Shown: piece by piece, positions 33,380-45,500 of the stretch
How the letters are laid out: the number at the start of each line of letters is the position of its first letter
How positions within the stretch are numbered: position 1 is the stretch's first letter
NCBI RefSeq assembly: GCF_000524195.1
Contig: NW_020170394.1
Span: 1,322,527 to 1,386,526, forward strand
Origin: Echinococcus granulosus
Taxonomy: Eukaryota; Platyhelminthes; Cestoda; Cyclophyllidea; Taeniidae
Length of the DNA stretch: 64,000 nt
Direction: 5' to 3'
Position numbers and translations under genes: made by a program
Notes under the pieces: model-generated
The model's database searches: none
Seen by the model: the letters and a program-made list of their open reading frames with translations, nothing else
Told to the model about the DNA's origin: nothing

Positions 33380-36300
33380 CGGCTTGTCTTCTCTACCAAT
33401 TTGCACCCTTCTACCGTAGAGTTGGTGCGAGATATGCTGCGTTGTGTTTGGATGCAGGATTCGGCCATTCTTCGAATCGTTCTCCCCTTCTTGCATTCTG
33501 CATCGGCGAAATTTCACCACCCAACTGACGTGTGTTTTATGGATGTGATGCCTGTCTCACCGACCATGTGCCGATGGGTAAGTTTGTGTGTGTGCGTGTG
33601 AATGTGTGCTCGGTAAGCTCAGAAAGTGGACTTGGGTTTTGTTGTGTTCTTAGCCTCGTATGATTGGTCGTCAGGCGTTCGAACACCCGGCCACCGCAAT
33701 CTATTCTCGGGTCATCAAACGAGCAGCTGCACTGCGTCAGATTGCCGAGTACACAAGGGAGAACAACTTAGTTACTCCGCAGGGTCTTCCCAAGACCTCG
33801 GGTGGAGGTCTGCTCGCGAAGCAGTCGCAACAGGTTCAGCAAACGGAGAACGGTTCAATTGGCCACAACATAACTCCAGGTCTCATGACTGCCGAGCGCG
33901 CTGCTGCAGCACTTCAAGTGAGCCTACCACTGCTAACATCTTGTTGTCTTTCATCTCTTCACCTCTCGTAGGCGGGTTTTGCTCACTGGTACCGTTTGTC
34001 ATAATGAATGCAAGGTCCCTCCACACATTGGGCAATTTTAAGACCCGTTGTACAACAATGTGGATCCTGTTCATAATGCTTATGCCTGCATTCTGTATGC
34101 CACTCGAAGTGGCAAATCTGCGCTTTATCGCAATCGCTCTGACAGCAAGGAAGGAAAGATCCTACTTATAAGCAATTAGTAAGTAGCTTTCCAAACAGCA
34201 TCGGACGAAGGTTTCGATGGAGGAATTGAAAAACACGTATCATTTATCCTGAGTTGCAATTAGCACTAGATGGTAACGTTCCAATCCCTTTTCGACTTTA
34301 CTAGCGAGACCGTAGTTGTTGGTTTATGTGAGTTTGTACTATGAAGTGGGCATAACTGTCGTGAGATGCATTTGTCTATGGTAAATGCACTCGGTATTGC
34401 TACTTGCGGCGTTTTGTGGGGCTGAACCGTTTTGTGCTAGGATCGTAGATGTATGCTATTTAAAGTGAATGAAAGGATGTTAGTGATCAGCAAGAATTAG
34501 TCCGACTACGTTTCTTTCAATAAGGCGTCTCGTATATTTGCACTGCATCAATGTTTAGGCCTCGGTAATCTTTTTGCAAGCCGCAGTGAACGCGGTATTC
34601 GATGTGAATACGAGTGTGCTACCGACTGGGTTCGAGCCGCGTCTCCGTAGGTCTGGTGACAGTGTGCAACTACCGGGGTTGAGGCAACGTTTGGAGAAGA
34701 AGGAGGGTCTGTTCCGCATGTACATGATGGGCAAGCGTGTCAACTACGCCTGCCGCTCCGTCATCAGTCCCGACCCCAATCTCCGAGTATTTGAGGTAAC
34801 TTCGTGTCCCGAGTGCACATACCATTACCTTGCACTCCAATTATGGGTGGAATTGTCCTCCTCACCGGATAACTTTTGCCATCTCTGTTTCCACGCTTAA
34901 TTAACCTCAAGAAATAAGGCAAAATAGCTATGGACTACGGTCCTCCGGATTACTGGGAAGTTAGTGCATTGTAATTTCGCAACAAAATGGTAGTGCTTTT
35001 TTCCACATTAGAGTCTTAACATTTTCAAATGCAATATTGCTTCGCCTTTTATAGAGTGGACTCTGAAAGCAGCTTGATTGGTGCGTACAGAGGATATGTG
35101 TAAGCCATCGAGCAGAATCTTTTGCAAACGATTAGTATGCTCTCCCATCAAACAAGGGTTGAACTCTTGGAGGAGTTGAAGTTCTCAGTGCTCTTATCCA
35201 AGTGGTTAGGTTTCGTGAACTGCTCAGTGTTTACACTGTGGTAATCGGGATGGTTTCCTTTGTGTTGTGGTGATTCCAATTTTGATGCCCTCCACCCCCT
35301 GACTCGTGGAAATATGGACGTTTGGAATAGTTACAGAGACGGCCGGTTAAGTAGGAATAAATTGTGGTAAGCGATATCAGTCACGCAACGCACAGCTGGC
35401 TATGCATTAAGAGGATTACGGTGATTATCTTGAACACGAATGGGTATTTGCATGACAACCACCTCTTCGTCTTGGATGGAAGATATAGAGCAGTTCATGT
35501 AAGGTCTCTTAGCGGTATCTGTCCCAATCTAAAAGAGCCTTCACCCAAAAGCCTGGCGATTGGAGGGATTAGTCGACACTGATGCGTCGATTTGGCGCTT
35601 TCTTCGCTAAGGTGGGAGTGCCTCTTTTCATTGCCCACAAACTCACATTCCCGGAGCCGGTGACGGCAGAGAACATATCCAAGCTGCGCAAGCTCGTGAA
35701 AGCGGGCCCTGATGTGTACCCGGGTGCCAAGTTGGTGCAGATGGCCGATGGATCGAAGCAGATAATTCCACCGGGCAACTCTGAGACTGCTTTCACGCGT
35801 CGACTCGCTATTTCCAAGCGCCTCGCTGTTCCGCATCCCGAACTGCACGGTGGAATGCCTATGGTTGTGAGTGCTTTCTCATCCTTTCCTCCCCAACTCC
35901 CCCTCCTTAGTCTACCTCTCCAACGGGCAAAAATTAGAATTCCCTTTTTTTTTCAGGCAGCACAGTAGAAGATGGTCAAAACATGCTTTGAACGATGGAA
36001 CGAATATTGCCCATTGCGATTTCTCACCGTTTGTCAAGTCTATTTACGAATGAGGTCCTGGTAATTGTGCAAGTATCAATTAGCATCATCAACTCCAGTT
36101 GGATATGTGTATGCATTAGGAGGTACTTTGTACCGGTGCAGACCTTGAGTGCCATTCCAAGTAGACCTCAGTCTACTTGTTTTGAAGTGTCGAAGGAAAT
36201 CAGTGAAAATTGAGTTGTCCCTTGTGTAGCGTCCTGAGTTTTTTGTGAAATCGTAAGAAGTCATAGTGCTATGGCAGAAATAGTCTTACTGGCGTGCAGG

Positions 36301-39300
36301 AGGGCTGAAAGGCTACTGGTCCGATTTGGCCCTACCCGGAGACATGCCAGTGGGTGGAGGTACACTCCTCGGGGACGTAATTACTCACATAGCCAACCGT
36401 GGGGTTAAGCGCTGTGAAAATATTACGCCTTCTTCGTTGGCATGTAGCGCTTAATTGCTGGCTTGCAATGACACTTTTTACGGTGAAACGGTCAACTTTA
36501 TTGGACGTTAGCAGCACTGTTTAACGTTGAAAAAGCTCATTTGCAGGAGTACCCTGCACAAAAAGTCATTACATTGTTGGCGCTAATAGCTTGACCGAGT
36601 AGTTATTTGGCGAATGCTTTTATTCGCGAAGCACTGGAGTAGGTATATTGCAGTACTGCATTGAACAGGAAGTCGCCAAATGTATTGTTCCAGTTTGTAT
36701 TAACCAGTTCCCTCAATTTTCATTCGCATAGGACGTATTCTAGTTGTTGAAATTCGTCAAATTTAGTTCCAATTGTTCTTGTATCGTATCGAAATGCTCA
36801 CAATACTCGAAACTACTTTAACAGGTGCATCGTCATCTGGAGGATGGTGATTTCTTGGTAATGAATCGCCAGCCCACCCTCCATAAGCCCTCCATGCAGG
36901 CTCACAGGGTGCGCACCATTCGTGCTCCCGGTGCCAAAACTCTACGTCTGCACTACGCCATCTGCAAGGCTTACAACGCCGACTTCGACGGTGACGAAAT
37001 GAACGGGCATTTCCCCCAAACCTACCAGGCTAAAGCCGAAATGGCACATTTGGGTAGGCTGTTTTGCCGTCTGTACGGGTCAAATTTGACATTAAAGTCC
37101 AGTTTAGGATAGAGTCACCTGCGTTTCAGTGCTGTCACTCTTGATCAAATTGCTGCCTTCAATTGGAGGTCCTTCTCAACTCTTTTTTTGGCAAATATTA
37201 GCCGCCGTGCCCTACCAGTACCTGACGCCGAAAGACGGCTCTCCTTTGGGTGGTCTCATCCAGGACCACGTCATTGCTACAGTGAAGTTGACCATTCGTG
37301 ATTGCTTCTTCGACGAGGACGAGTACCTTGATCTCGTCTACAATGGCCTCTACGCTTCTGTCGCTGAGGATGGCTGTGTTCCCGATGCCATTCTCCTACC
37401 CCCGGCTATTCTCAAACCGAACCGTCTGTGGACCGGAAAACAGGTCAGGTCATTTAAAAAGTATCCTGCTTTCAACTGTTCATCTTTCGCACTCAATCCA
37501 AATCAAGATGTCTTTTGAGTTTGCAAGCCAGGCAAGCTGAATTACACACCAAATGCTTTGAACTTGTAGTCGAAGTCTCTTTTGTAATGGCTGAAAGACT
37601 CGAAAAGTGCATCAATTTAAATGTCTCTTCCGGGAGGGAAGCTGTTGCTGCGATAAGCTACTGAGTTTGCAAGAAGAGTAGCTAATAGCTCACCATTTAT
37701 TCGGGTGTTTTTTTGATGGAGATGGTATTGGCGTCCATTGTCATTTGTAATTGTGGGTGGCTCTTATGAAACGCCTTGTTAATTTACACTGTTAATCATA
37801 TATTTAATCAACTACCTCGTGATGAACTTTCACTCCTTGTAACTAGATCATTCGGAATCATTGCGGATTAGTTTTTAGTCAAGACAGGCGTGGTAGTTTA
37901 TGATTGGGAATTCGGTTTGTTGTATCTGTGAGCATTGCTTTTATTCATTCAAAACGCAATGCGTAAGATGGTGGATTATCGATGGCGTGGAGCATCCTCG
38001 TTCCCGAGGTACTGCGGCAGCGAAGTGGGTAGTTGTGAATTCCTGCCTTACCTTTATCCAGGTGGTGTCCACATTGCTCATGAATATCGTGCCTGTGGGA
38101 CTGCCACAGCTCAACGCGTGCCTAGAGGGAAGACGCACAAAGGTAGAGCTGTGGGCGGGCGCACCGTTCGCGATTGCGCGCGTCCTCTCTGACGTCGACC
38201 TCGTGATCGTGGGGGGCTATGTCGCCTCTGGCCTCCTTGACAAGGCTCACATTGGTTCGGCCTCGGGGGGTCTGGTGCACTGCTTCTACGAGGCCTACGG
38301 ACCCTATGCCGCCTCACAGCTCCTCTCCGGCATCTCGCGCGTGGCCGATCGCTTTCTCAAAATCACAAGCTTCTCCATGTCCCTCGCCGACATAATGCTC
38401 AGCGAGAAGGCGGACAAAGATAGGCGCAGGCGCTTCAAGGTTGGCTCTCGTGTCCTTCTGCATGCCCGTGATAGTCCACTTGCGTTCCCACGAGCTGTTA
38501 TGTGATTACAAGAGCAGTCACACTAGTGTCAACTAATCAAAATGACATGATTGTTGTGCATCAGATGGGATGGGAGGTCAGCACGAACTGTCTTCGAAAT
38601 TGCGACTGTGCTATGCAACACGCCATCCCCGCGGAAGTTGCGTACTTTGCACCACCGAGGCAACCACTTTTGTATTTCAGAAAATCTACGATAGTGTTGA
38701 AGGTAGTAGAAATGTCCCCAATAAAGTGAGTGTAATAGAATGACTGAGGGAGTGTTTACTACTTCCCACGCTACACCTAGTGCATGTGTTGGACAGGAAA
38801 AAGTAAAGCGTTGACTTATTCTTTTCGGTTTTCAATGAGACTGGAAATGCAAACCTGTTGCCTATTTGGGACAATTTGAACATGTATGTAGAGTGAAGCC
38901 GTGCTGCTTTCATCTATTTCATGCACTATCTATTGACAGTTTTTTTTCTGAGGAGTCATTAGATTGGCCCACTAGCAGACGATTTGGGTGGCAAAAAGTT
39001 TTTGGAATCGCATCACGAGTTTTCAATCCAGTTTTACTATCTGCACTTTTGAAAGGGAATGCAAACCCTCGGTTTGTGTGCCTTCGCTGATGCCTTCGGC
39101 CTGACCGCGGACACGTTGACGGAGGAGAATGTGAAGCACCTCTATAGGATGGCTCACTTTGCACCGAAGACAGACGAGGTGCTCGGTGGCAAAATGGCTG
39201 CTCTTGACTGTGCTGTAAAGGACAGGATCAAACACTCCCAAGATGCTGTCTGCGAGTAAGTTCTGCGCTTTGGTTTGCAGTTCAATCCTCCTCGATGGTG

Positions 39301-40636
39301 GCTGGTTAATCCAAGCTCCCACTACGCAGCCGACGCTTTGTTTCTTTGTAATAAATACTACTTTGAGTGATGTTTGCACTTTTAAGCTCCAACCTTGAAC
39401 AGTTCACCTCCAATACACTGACCGCATCTTCTTTTAAGCGCTGCCATTCCGTCGGGTCTTTATATACCCTTCCCAGCCAACGCATTGCAACTGATGGTTC
39501 ATGTCGGTGCCAAAGGTGGAATAGTAAGCTTTCTTTAACATTTCCATTCATACCATTGCACTGTCTGATCCGCTCGATACAGGAAGTTGATTTCGCCCCC
39601 AAATTTTCATTTTGTAGCCAAGTTTCGTAATTCACGCCGTTAAATGAATCCTTCGACTTTCACGTGTTTTAAAGCCACTTTCCATGCAAACGCATAACAC
39701 CATCATCGAGGCAGTCTTGTTTCGGAGCACGTAATGTATGCAATTGTTGCAGTTATGTGCCTCAATGGAGCTTATTACTATTTCAGACGTCGTTGGTATT
39801 CCTACCTCGTACTTGATTCTCCAACCTTACGAGCTAGTGTTAATCCCTCTCCTGTTGGTTCATGCACTTGTCCATCGTTTATGCTATACGTGCTGCCCGA
39901 CGTCGGTAGTGAGACAGAGTGACTGCTTCTCTCCTCAAGTATGATTGGACTACTTTCTCCTCACCTTTTGCCTCATTTCGCTCTGCAACTATTACCATTA
40001 TAAGGAGGAAGCACCACTCACTATTTCCCTGCTCTAATTTCTCACCACAGATGGTAGCAATGAGCCTTCACAAAAGCTTTCACCGCCTTGCACTATTTGA
40101 AGGCATTTCGTAGAAAGTCTCACATGCCCTAATTGCATGATGCATTTCTACTACATTGATCAATCAGTTGACTTCATTGCACCTTCCAAAAATCTCCTAG
40201 CGATATTTGGGGTTTGGTGCTGGAATAATTGATACCGAATTTTGCCACGTAGTTGCTGATATTGAAGTGAAATTGGTCAACTGTTGCATTATTCCTCGTT
40301 CGGTCTGGGTAATGCTGACTCGCCCCTTGAGTGTGAGGTCTTCTACCGACTGGATTTCTGTAGGTCAACGCACAACAGATGTCAGTGGCCCTGGGTCAGA
40401 TAGAGTTGGAGGGTCGTCGGGTGCCCCTCATGCTGAGTGGTCGCTCTCTGCCTTCCTTTCCGCCCTATGACGTGCGTCCGCGCGCCGGTGGCATGTGTAC
40501 CCACCGCTTCCTCACCTCGATGCCTGCGCAAGAGCTGTTTTTCCACTCCATGGCTGGTCGGGACGGTCTCATCGACACAGCGTGCAAGACCTCTCGCTCC
40601 GGCTACCTTCAGCGCTCCCTCATCAAACACCTCGAA
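33380..40636 (+). CDS. RNA polymerase I largest subunit, central part (N-terminus missing, 3' part beyond gap)
   Basis: POLR1A/RPA190, the catalytic subunit transcribing rRNA in the nucleolus. Ten exons join in phase: 33380-33577, 33654-33917, 34559-34795, 35612-35866, 36825-37053, 37202-37443, 38062-38439, 39056-39255, 39439-39523, 40364-40636, giving 787 residues. Landmarks are [20 protein letters not shown], then [10 protein letters not shown], then the Mg-binding [51 protein letters not shown], and the bridge-helix region [29 protein letters not shown] and GQIELEGRR are the Pol I versions rather than Pol II or III. Roughly 250-300 N-terminal residues are not found upstream. Exon 10 ends KHLE in phase 0 at a GTGAGC donor 40 bases before the gap. 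The rest of the protein lies on the minus strand after the gap. Confidence 0.93.
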
Positions 40637-40676
40637 GTGAGCTTCCTTGCTAAACAATATTCCTCCATCCCACCCT

Positions 40677-40776
40677 NNNNNNNNNNNNNNNNNNNNNNNN
40701 NNNNNNNNNNNNNNNNNNNNNNNNNNNNNNNNNNNNNNNNNNNNNNNNNNNNNNNNNNNNNNNNNNNNNNNNNNNN
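40677..40776. other. Assembly gap, exactly 100 N
   Basis: A run of exactly 100 N inside a POLR1A intron. A round number indicates a gap of unknown size between two joined contigs. Confidence 0.99.
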
Positions 40777-40906
40777 CCCATATTATCCATATCCTGAAGA
40801 ATTTTGTTTTTTTTGCAGCAGAGTTGGCTACAAATTGGACTTTATGTTTTGTCTACTCCTTATTAAATTGGTCATTTCAATTGTATTTTGCTTCAACTCG
40901 ATAATA
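40777..40906. other. Unique 130-bp segment between gap and tandem unit
   Basis: AT-rich sequence seen only once in the window. It borders the first base of tandem unit A (40907). No gene is visible in it. Confidence 0.6.
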
Positions 40907-42403
40907 TCCAAAGCAGATTACGGTAAACGCTTTGAATTTCAGTACATGATGTTACTACTTTTTTTCGTTTTATACAGGGGAGTAGGCCTTTAGGTTCTCT
41001 CCCTATACGCTAGGAAAATCGTGCTGCTTTAAGATGTATGTACGCAATAAGTCTCTGTCTGACGAGCGTACCTATATGAAGCAGCTAAAATTGGACAACT
41101 CTTTCCTCGTGGTAGTGTTTGTGGTCACGAGGAGTTACAGTGTGTTTGTTTTCAACTCTAATGCGAGTGTTAAAGTGCGAATTCGATATATTATGCTATA
41201 ATTTCAAATTAACGCATCCTTGCTGAATCACATTGGCAAGATCCCTTTTCGCATGCTCAAAGGGAGTGATACTACCAATTACTTTGGATCGTCGAGGCAG
41301 GTTTCGCAGCCTTCGTCGCGGGGCCCATCATATGAGTATTTGCACCAAATAAAGCTCCTATTTCCTTTTTGCACTATGCCTCCTATATCGTTACGGCAAA
41401 TTTGAAATCAGAATACCCGCACATTCACAGCATATTATACGGCTGTGTGATTCCTCCAGAGACTGCTCAAGACTGAAAAATAAATATTGCAATAGTAACC
41501 GCTCGATAGCATTATGACAAAGCGGTTAACGGTTTTGGTGACACTAATGGTTGTAAAAGCTATTCTAGAAGGGCAATTGATTGCATTTTGGGAGTTATTA
41601 GCACCCAACCTCTTAACACCTCAAACTGAGTGTCCATGAACACAGGGTACGAAAAGCGCCCCACGACGTCAACCATTCATTCCCTATTAAATTAATCCTT
41701 ACACCCAGACTACCTATTCCTTTGATTGCAACACCGCCCAGAGAAAATACCACTTTATAGCAAAAGGTAACGAAGAACGTTATCTATAGACCTGACCGAC
41801 GACGTTTTACTTGACAATACTTTCCCCACATGATGAGCCAGGCGAAAAAAAGGTTTGTTACCGGTGTACAGGAATGAAGATCACAGATACGACTGCAAAG
41901 CACCCTGCTAAATTGAGAGTGTAAGCAAGAGATCGAAGAATCCATGCACACCAATTAAAGCAAGCACCACCTCGGAGCATCACCCGATCTAACTATTCAA
42001 ATTTAGAAAGCACAGACGGGAAACCCCAGATGGATGCTCACTGAAATGGAGTAATTCCTCCCAGTCACTGATAGCAGAAGCAATGTAAGCGCACAATCTA
42101 GATGCAGAAACAACTGCAAAGATGGCAACTCCGAATGACGGCCTCTTGCAGGGTGTTTACAGAAGCTTGAGTTATGAGTCACCTGTTCACTTATCCCCAA
42201 ATTTAGGCCCCGGATAAACATTTCTTACTAGGCCACCTTAAACGTGCCATTCCTAAGGCCCACTATCCGAAGATGTTTATAATGAGTGTTGGACATTTGC
42301 AAGTGTTATTAACAAATTCAACTTTATCTCGTCATTACAGATTTAAGATAGGGGTGAAATTAAAATCATTTTTTTAAAAACGTGTGCCCTCGATAGTTGC
42401 TAT

Positions 42404-42409
42404 TTTAAT
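42404..42409 (-). terminator. Possible poly(A) signal of POLR1A, copy A
   Basis: ATTAAA on the gene strand about 100 bases past the stop at 42510. It is a common variant hexamer; no AATAAA was noticed nearer. The same site lies in copy B at 53951-53956. Confidence 0.3.
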
Positions 42410-42509
42410 GTACGTGTCCCTCCACCTCCTTAAGAAGTGTAAAAAAATCCATTTCCGTGCTTTACACAATCAAATCTACCACATCTTCGCAAGTACATCT
42501 TCGGTCGGG

Positions 42510-45500
42510 CTAAATTGACAGCTGGGATAAGAGGTCAAAGCAAGTAGTTCCGTAACCGCGTGTAAGCTGACCAGCGGTGAGGCTGGCGGACGGCGAAACG
42601 GTGTTTTCAACCAAATCTAAAATCGTAAAACGCACATTTTGAAAAGATGTACGTAGTTACAGAGACCTTACGATTTCGTGCTTAATATAAATGTCATATT
42701 TATGTAAACAGAATCTAAACTCCTGTGTCTACAAGATTTTTAATAGGAATCAAATGAAGGCAGGCTGTGATGGGCTCGATTCAGTTACTTGGCAAAGCCT
42801 CAGTACCCAAGAAGGTGCGTCAATATAGAAGAGCAATCAACCGAAAACACCAGGTTGATTGTTTTCCACAGGCAATTGGTTTCATAAGTTCTGGTTATGG
42901 GTATCTTTTCGAGAATACTCGTCCAAGTAATTGTTTTAGTACATTATGATCTATCGTCGCGACCATTGTTTGCAGAGGAGCCCCCGACGATAGTTTCATT
43001 TTTTATGACACCATCCTCAACGTTGCACGGAATGCCAGACAAAAAGAAAATTATATTTAATTTAAAAAATTGCCCAAAAGATGATTTTTGTTTGCCTAAA
43101 CAAATGGTACCCATAAAAGGCTTTTGTGTGTTCTAGGATTAAAATATTTAGTATCATAGCTGCGATGTAGAGGTGACTCAGGCGTGAATTCCTGACTAAA
43201 CAAAATCGCATCAAAGCCTGGACATTAGTGCCTTCAGACCATTGAATTACCCCCTGGTTGAAAACTGATATATAGTTGTGAGCAATGCCTACTTTCTTGA
43301 ATGACCGATTTGAGCACATTGGTGGCGGTTTCAAAAGTGATGCGTTGCATAGGCGAGGGGTGGAAGTCCATAGTACGTCGATTAAAGGCGCGATAAGCAC
43401 CGGTTTTGGTGAGGTAGTCTGCCACCAGCCCAAGATGACGCGAGTTCACACTGATGCCGTAGTGACTGAACACACTGGAGATTTCGCGCTGCAGAGAGGC
43501 CCGAGCCGCCTCGATACCAAAGTGAGCTTGCATCGCTGGTACGTGGTTGGTGTAGAGTCGACTGAGATCGAACACATCACCATAGCGATAGAGCACCTAA
43601 ATGGAAATATGTTATGCTGCTATTTGCCTACGATGAGTTGCATTCATTGAAGCCAAATCCTTCAGCTATTTTCAGAAGGAACCAGCAGTACCAGTCAGGA
43701 TATTAGGTATACAGTACAAATTTTTAGACGCCGAAATTTGCATTGAAAAAAGAACAAGCAACTTAAAGGAAGGATATTGTCGAAAACTATCTTAACGTGT
43801 ATTTGCACAGCAAAACATTTTCATTATTATTAACAATAGTGCTCATTTATACTAATTCAAGCGATCAAGGAAAATGACACGTTAATCTAAAGCTTACTGT
43901 TCTTGAGGTTTTCATGGCGGCGATAAAAGTAATAAGTGGAAATAAAATTCCAATTATATTAATCTTTTAAACTAGCACAAGTGATCAAACTTAAAATCCA
44001 AACAATTTAGCTATTAAGAGTCTTGACAAATTTAAAAGGCCAAAATTTTCCGAATATGAATGATGCGTTGCAGCATAGGGTAGAAGACGACAAGACTTTG
44101 GAATACTGAGCAATATAATTGTAAACATTGAGGACAACATAGGAGAGATAAAATTACATAATGTGAAAAGTCAAAATTTTCATCGGAAAGGACTCGTAGC
44201 CGGCTCATTATCTTACAGGAGTGCATTGCTAAAGTTGCACGCAAAAATGCTAACTCTCATGAATATTTCGATGTATTTTAATGTGTTTTTTCACGAAGGG
44301 AATAAAAGTACACTACCGGAAGAATTTCCTCCATTTGCTCATTATTTGTCTGAAGAAGAAAAGACACACTAATGCTAAACTTTGGTCGCATTTTTTTGAG
44401 TGAAAACAAAGCGCGGAGCCACTGGTCGCGCAGTGTGAGGGGAACTTTTAGACTCGCCAACAAAGCGATTACCGTAACGGACGCAATAAAAGCAGTGAAA
44501 ATTTTTTTTAGCAAAACGATTGGCTGGATCGCCTCACAAACAAAAATAATAGCGAAGAACAAGCATCGTTAGGAAACGCTAGCTAATTAAGCCAATCCGT
44601 TGAGCGAAATACTTCACAACCAAAAGCCAATGAAGAAACCAGTAGAACTATGAAGTCAAACAAGACCATTTCAAAACTGAAGGCTAGTGCAGTAAAAGTC
44701 ATAGTGAAGGAGAAATGAAACAGTTTTTAATCCCTTAAAAAAGATTAGCTCAGCAATTTCAGCTCGACGCTAAATTTGAGTGCTTGGGGAAGAAGTAAAG
44801 CTTCTAATGCACCACCATCCGCGGAGACAACAAATTCGACAATACAAAATTAAAAAAGTGGGTATGATAGAAAAATAACCAATAATAAGCGCACACGGTG
44901 CAATCATGAAATCTGAGGAGATGCATGATGTACAAACAGCTTAGACTAACGATCAAAGAGGTGCTTCTAAAAAAGACAAGTTTAAGATGAACATTCTACT
45001 TGTGAAGCATTGAGAGGAAACGTTAAGTTATTGAAGATGAAATATTTGCCGTCTTTAATTGAAAGTGTTTTCGATGCGTTCTAATACCGGTAGGATCAAA
45101 AAGAGATCCACAGTAGCCGTTATTGACAGACAAAAGGCATTCAAGTGCATACCTTAATATTTTCACCTTCAACACGCAGAATCCACTCCTTAGGATCAGT
45201 TTTATCAATGAAAGCTTTTCGAATATTTGGAACAAAGGAGACCACACTCTTTGAGATAATGCGTTGTACCAGAGTGCGTAAATCAATTGAGATACGACCG
45301 TCTTTGGGATCAAACATCTGAAAGAATGAGAAAACCTTAAAAACGCACTGAAAATAATGTCACCTTCGGAAAAAAGTCACTCAGATTCTCCAAAAAGCTA
45401 AAATTTTGGTTAGCAAATGATGAACTTGCACAGAAAAACTGCCCAACACAGCAGGTGATGTACGTCAAATAACAGTTCCGCCGTTCATAAGCCATAGGAT

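Noticed and set aside
38062..38439. Alternative frames opposite the GC-rich POLR1A exon
   Set aside because: Arg/Pro-rich antisense readings are typical shadows; the sense exon is in phase and matches the family.
40677..40776. N run as sequence of biological interest
   Set aside because: It is exactly 100 N, a placeholder gap.
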